Below, piece after piece: positions 62,163 through 64,000 of a DNA stretch of 64,000 nucleotides. The translations under genes and the position numbers were made by a program. Every line of letters starts with the position of its first letter. The stretch's first letter is position 1. Under the pieces are notes generated by a model, which saw nothing but the letters and a program-made list of their open reading frames with translations, was not told the DNA's origin and made no database searches. This stretch comes from Allomuricauda sp. (GTDB lineage: Bacteria; Bacteroidota; Bacteroidia; Flavobacteriales; Flavobacteriaceae), in the NCBI GenBank assembly GCA_003712125.1, contig RHLF01000002.1:496001-560000 (forward strand), in the 5' to 3' direction.

Positions 62163-63102
62163 ATTTTGAATTCAGGGGACTAATGATCTCTACGTCCTCA
62201 AAAGCGATGGCCCCGCGTACAATACCTGATATCACCTCCTTTATGGCCTCAGTAATTTGAATTTTAAGTTCGCTCTTGTGATATATAATGCTGATCTCCC
62301 TTGCAGGAGGTGGCTTTTTAAAGTGTTTAAGATGGGTTCTCTTTTTCTCATCAAGCTCTAGGGTATTCAAATAAGGAAGCAGGGTCATTCCCATACCTTC
62401 GTTCGATAAATTCACCAAGGTTTCGAAGCTGCCGCTTTCAATCTGAAAATGGTCTCCTTGTGCCTTTTTTGGTGATTTACACAAATTGATGACCCCGTCT
62501 CGGAAACAATGTCCATCCTGTAGCAACAAAACATCTTCTATATGCAAATCTTCAACGGATAGTTCCGATTTTACGGCCAGTCTGTGATTGCCGGGCACAT
62601 AGCCAACAAAGGGTTCGTAATACAGCGGTCGTTCTTTAAGAAACTCAATTTCTAATGGAGTTGCAGCTATGGCAGCATCCAGATGACCATCTTGCAAGTT
62701 CCGAATCATCGTATTGGTTGACTGTTCCCTGATAATAAGGTTGACTTTCGGATACCTTTTGACAAAGGTTGGTAAAAACATGGGCAGCAAGGTGGGCATT
62801 ACCGTAGGAATGATGCCCAAGGTAAAGTCACCGCCTATAAATCCTTTGTCTTGATCAACAATGTCTTTGATGCGTTCCGCTTCGGCGACAATGTTTTTGG
62901 CTTGGGCCACGATTTTTTTGCCTACTTCGGTAATGGCAATGGGTTTTTTACCACGGTCAAAAATCAGAACGTCCAATTCGTCTTCTAGCTTTTGTACCTG
63001 CATAGATAGGGTAGGTTGGGTAACAAAGCTCTTTTCTGCAGCGAGAGTGAAGTTGCGATATTCGGCAACGGCTAATACATACTGCAATTGGGTGATGGTC
63101 AT
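62161..63102 (-). CDS. oxyR: Hydrogen peroxide-inducible activator OxyR (LysR family)
   Basis: A 313-residue LysR regulator: winged HTH MTITQLQYVLAVAEYRNFTLAAEKSFVTQPTLSMQVQKLEDEL and a substrate-binding-like C-terminal half. The two redox cysteines of OxyR are present in the pattern H-C-x8-C (GHCFRDGVINLC), nine residues apart. It should activate peroxide defence genes when oxidised to the disulfide. No target gene lies next to it. Confidence 0.92.
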   Translation of the reverse strand: MTITQLQYVLAVAEYRNFTLAAEKSFVTQPTLSMQVQKLEDELDVLIFDRGKKPIAITEVGKKIVAQAKNIVAEAERIKDIVDQDKGFIGGDFTLGIIPTVMPTLLPMFLPTFVKRYPKVNLIIREQSTNTMIRNLQDGHLDAAIAATPLEIEFLKERPLYYEPFVGYVPGNHRLAVKSELSVEDLHIEDVLLLQDGHCFRDGVINLCKSPKKAQGDHFQIESGSFETLVNLSNEGMGMTLLPYLNTLELDEKKRTHLKHFKKPPPAREISIIYHKSELKIQITEAIKEVISGIVRGAIAFEDVEIISPLNSK

Positions 63103-63181
63103 TTGGTAGAATTTTGCCTAAAAATACAAAAGCATCAGAATACTCTATCAAGATAAATATATTAATCAGTAAATCTTATAT

Positions 63182-63209
63182 AAAAAAACCCTTGGATTTT
63201 CCAAGGGTT
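63182..63209 (-). terminator. Terminator of the DUF2141 gene
   Basis: AACCCTTGG / CCAAGGGTT stem with a five-base loop; on the minus strand it is followed by a run of seven T. It lies 46 bases past the DUF2141 stop. Confidence 0.9.
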
Positions 63210-63255
63210 GGCATTTTGACTGCTCTTTTTCCAATAATGTGTTGCTATAAGACGT

Positions 63256-63672
63256 CTAGAATCGAATCGTAAAGTCTAAATTTTCTGAATCGACGTCAAA
63301 TTTTGCTGCTTCAAAAGTTGGTGGCCCCATGCTCATATCGTTGCCGCTCATGCCATAACTTTCTTTGGGCATGCCATTGGCCTCAAAATCCATTTGTTTA
63401 TTGTCGTTCGCATCGTGTAACGCCATGATGGCATACGTTCCCGCAGGAACATTTTTGAACGTAAATTCAACTTTACCATCTTTGATTTCACTTTCTAGAT
63501 TTTGAATACCAGGACCTCTCATAAAAGTTTCTGCGGTGTGTAGGCCAAGTAATACCTTACCTTCATCACTGGTGACATTATCGATGGTGACCGTTATGGT
63601 TACTTCGTCACTTTGTGCCGTCAATGTAGAAAGGCTAAAGGCAATTGCTAAAATTGATACTGCTAGTTTCAT
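63256..63672 (-). CDS. DUF2141-family exported protein
   Basis: A 138-residue protein with a signal peptide (MKLAVSILAIAFSLSTLTAQ) and a beta-sandwich of the DUF2141 type: VTITVTIDNVTSDEGKVLLGLHTAETF, FTFKNVPAGTYAIMALHDANDNKQMDFEANGMPKESYGMS. The NDNxxMDxNxxG loop looks like a calcium or metal site. Role unknown; periplasmic or secreted. Confidence 0.87.
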   Translation of the reverse strand: MKLAVSILAIAFSLSTLTAQSDEVTITVTIDNVTSDEGKVLLGLHTAETFMRGPGIQNLESEIKDGKVEFTFKNVPAGTYAIMALHDANDNKQMDFEANGMPKESYGMSGNDMSMGPPTFEAAKFDVDSENLDFTIRF

Positions 63673-63772
63673 TTCTTTTGTTTTTGATTGTTAATGATGC
63701 GACAAATTTTAGGCTTTAGGATGTGTCCTTCAACTTCTGATTACCGAATTGTTGATTTTTAGGAATGAATTG

Positions 63773-64000
63773 TTAGCAATCAAGAGGCAATAGCATTTGT
63801 ATGTTGCAGCGATCATAGGGGGTCTCAATGGCTTCAATTTCTTGGAACCCCAGTTTCCGGTAGAGGCGAATGGCAGGTTCCAAAATTGTGTTGCTTTCCA
63901 AAAAAATAGTAGTGGCACCAAGTTCCTTGGCCTTGGCAATAATGTGTTGCCCGAGCAAAAACCCGACACCCTTACCATGGGCCTGTGGAGATACCCCCAT
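63773..64000 (-). CDS. GNAT-family acetyltransferase, 5' partial
   Basis: The 3' 75 codons of a GNAT protein; the frame is open to the window edge. It carries the acetyl-CoA loop VSPQAHGKGVGFLLGQHII (Q/RxxGxG/A motif A) and the final part FLESNTILEPAIRLYRKLGFQEIEAI (motif B). The substrate cannot be told from this part. Confidence 0.85.
   Translation of the reverse strand: MGVSPQAHGKGVGFLLGQHIIAKAKELGATTIFLESNTILEPAIRLYRKLGFQEIEAIETPYDRCNIQMLLPLDC

Overview
The window looks like chromosome of a marine-type member of the Flavobacteriaceae (Bacteroidota). Evidence: a type IX secretion C-terminal sorting domain (CHU_C type), an LruC-domain lipoprotein, head-GIN and PspC membrane proteins under a PadR regulator, AT-rich leaders mostly without Shine-Dalgarno sequences, and several TAnnTTTG-like -7 elements. 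The genus cannot be fixed from sequence alone. There are no insertion sequences, phage genes or CRISPR arrays; one tRNA gene (Pro, GGG) is present.

Layout. 1-4.6 kb: the end of a large SprB-repeat surface protein, tRNA-Pro, and a CBS-domain protein and a tandem universal stress protein on the minus strand. 4.7-23 kb: a Wzx/Wzy-type exopolysaccharide locus in two transcription blocks. Block one has a lone receiver, an initiating sugar-phosphate transferase fused to a degenerate receiver, a short TolC-like protein, a Wzz-like chain-length protein, flippase, polymerase, a GT2 and an LruC lipoprotein. Block two has ugd and UDP-xylose synthase, five further glycosyltransferase or acyltransferase genes. 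A receiver-histidine kinase faces it on the minus strand. 24.4-29.7 kb: rmlBACD for dTDP-rhamnose, galE and uppP, completing sugar and lipid-carrier supply.

29.9-37.7 kb: a dense signalling island. It holds a receiver, an H-NOX heme sensor, a PAS-PAS histidine kinase, a FIST/NosP-type sensor, a second histidine kinase, an Hpt protein and a LytTR response regulator, nearly all overlapping, followed by receiver-STAS-STAS-receiver. This looks like a nitric oxide phosphorelay with two different sensors. A bipartite sequence element occurs upstream of ugd and rmlB at exactly the same distance from both start codons. Partial versions precede the H-NOX gene, the EPS-locus kinase and a receiver gene, so the polysaccharide and signalling genes may share control.

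37.9-45.2 kb: trxB, a head-GIN/PspC/PadR envelope-stress operon, small membrane and NTF2-like proteins, a Crp-family regulator and a BASS transporter. 45.4-57.8 kb: a 13-gene acyl-CoA catabolic cluster with two acyl-CoA dehydrogenases, an ACAD10/11-type kinase, three SDRs, a delta3-delta2 enoyl-CoA isomerase, two alkenal/quinone reductases, a MaoC hydratase, an acyl-CoA ligase and a DUF4442 protein. It suggests use or detoxification of 4-hydroxy and unsaturated fatty acids. 57.9-64 kb: ordinary housekeeping genes (DUF1508, TIGR00266, DUF2461, NUDIX, PBP4-type DacB, OxyR, DUF2141, partial GNAT), several closed by clear terminators.
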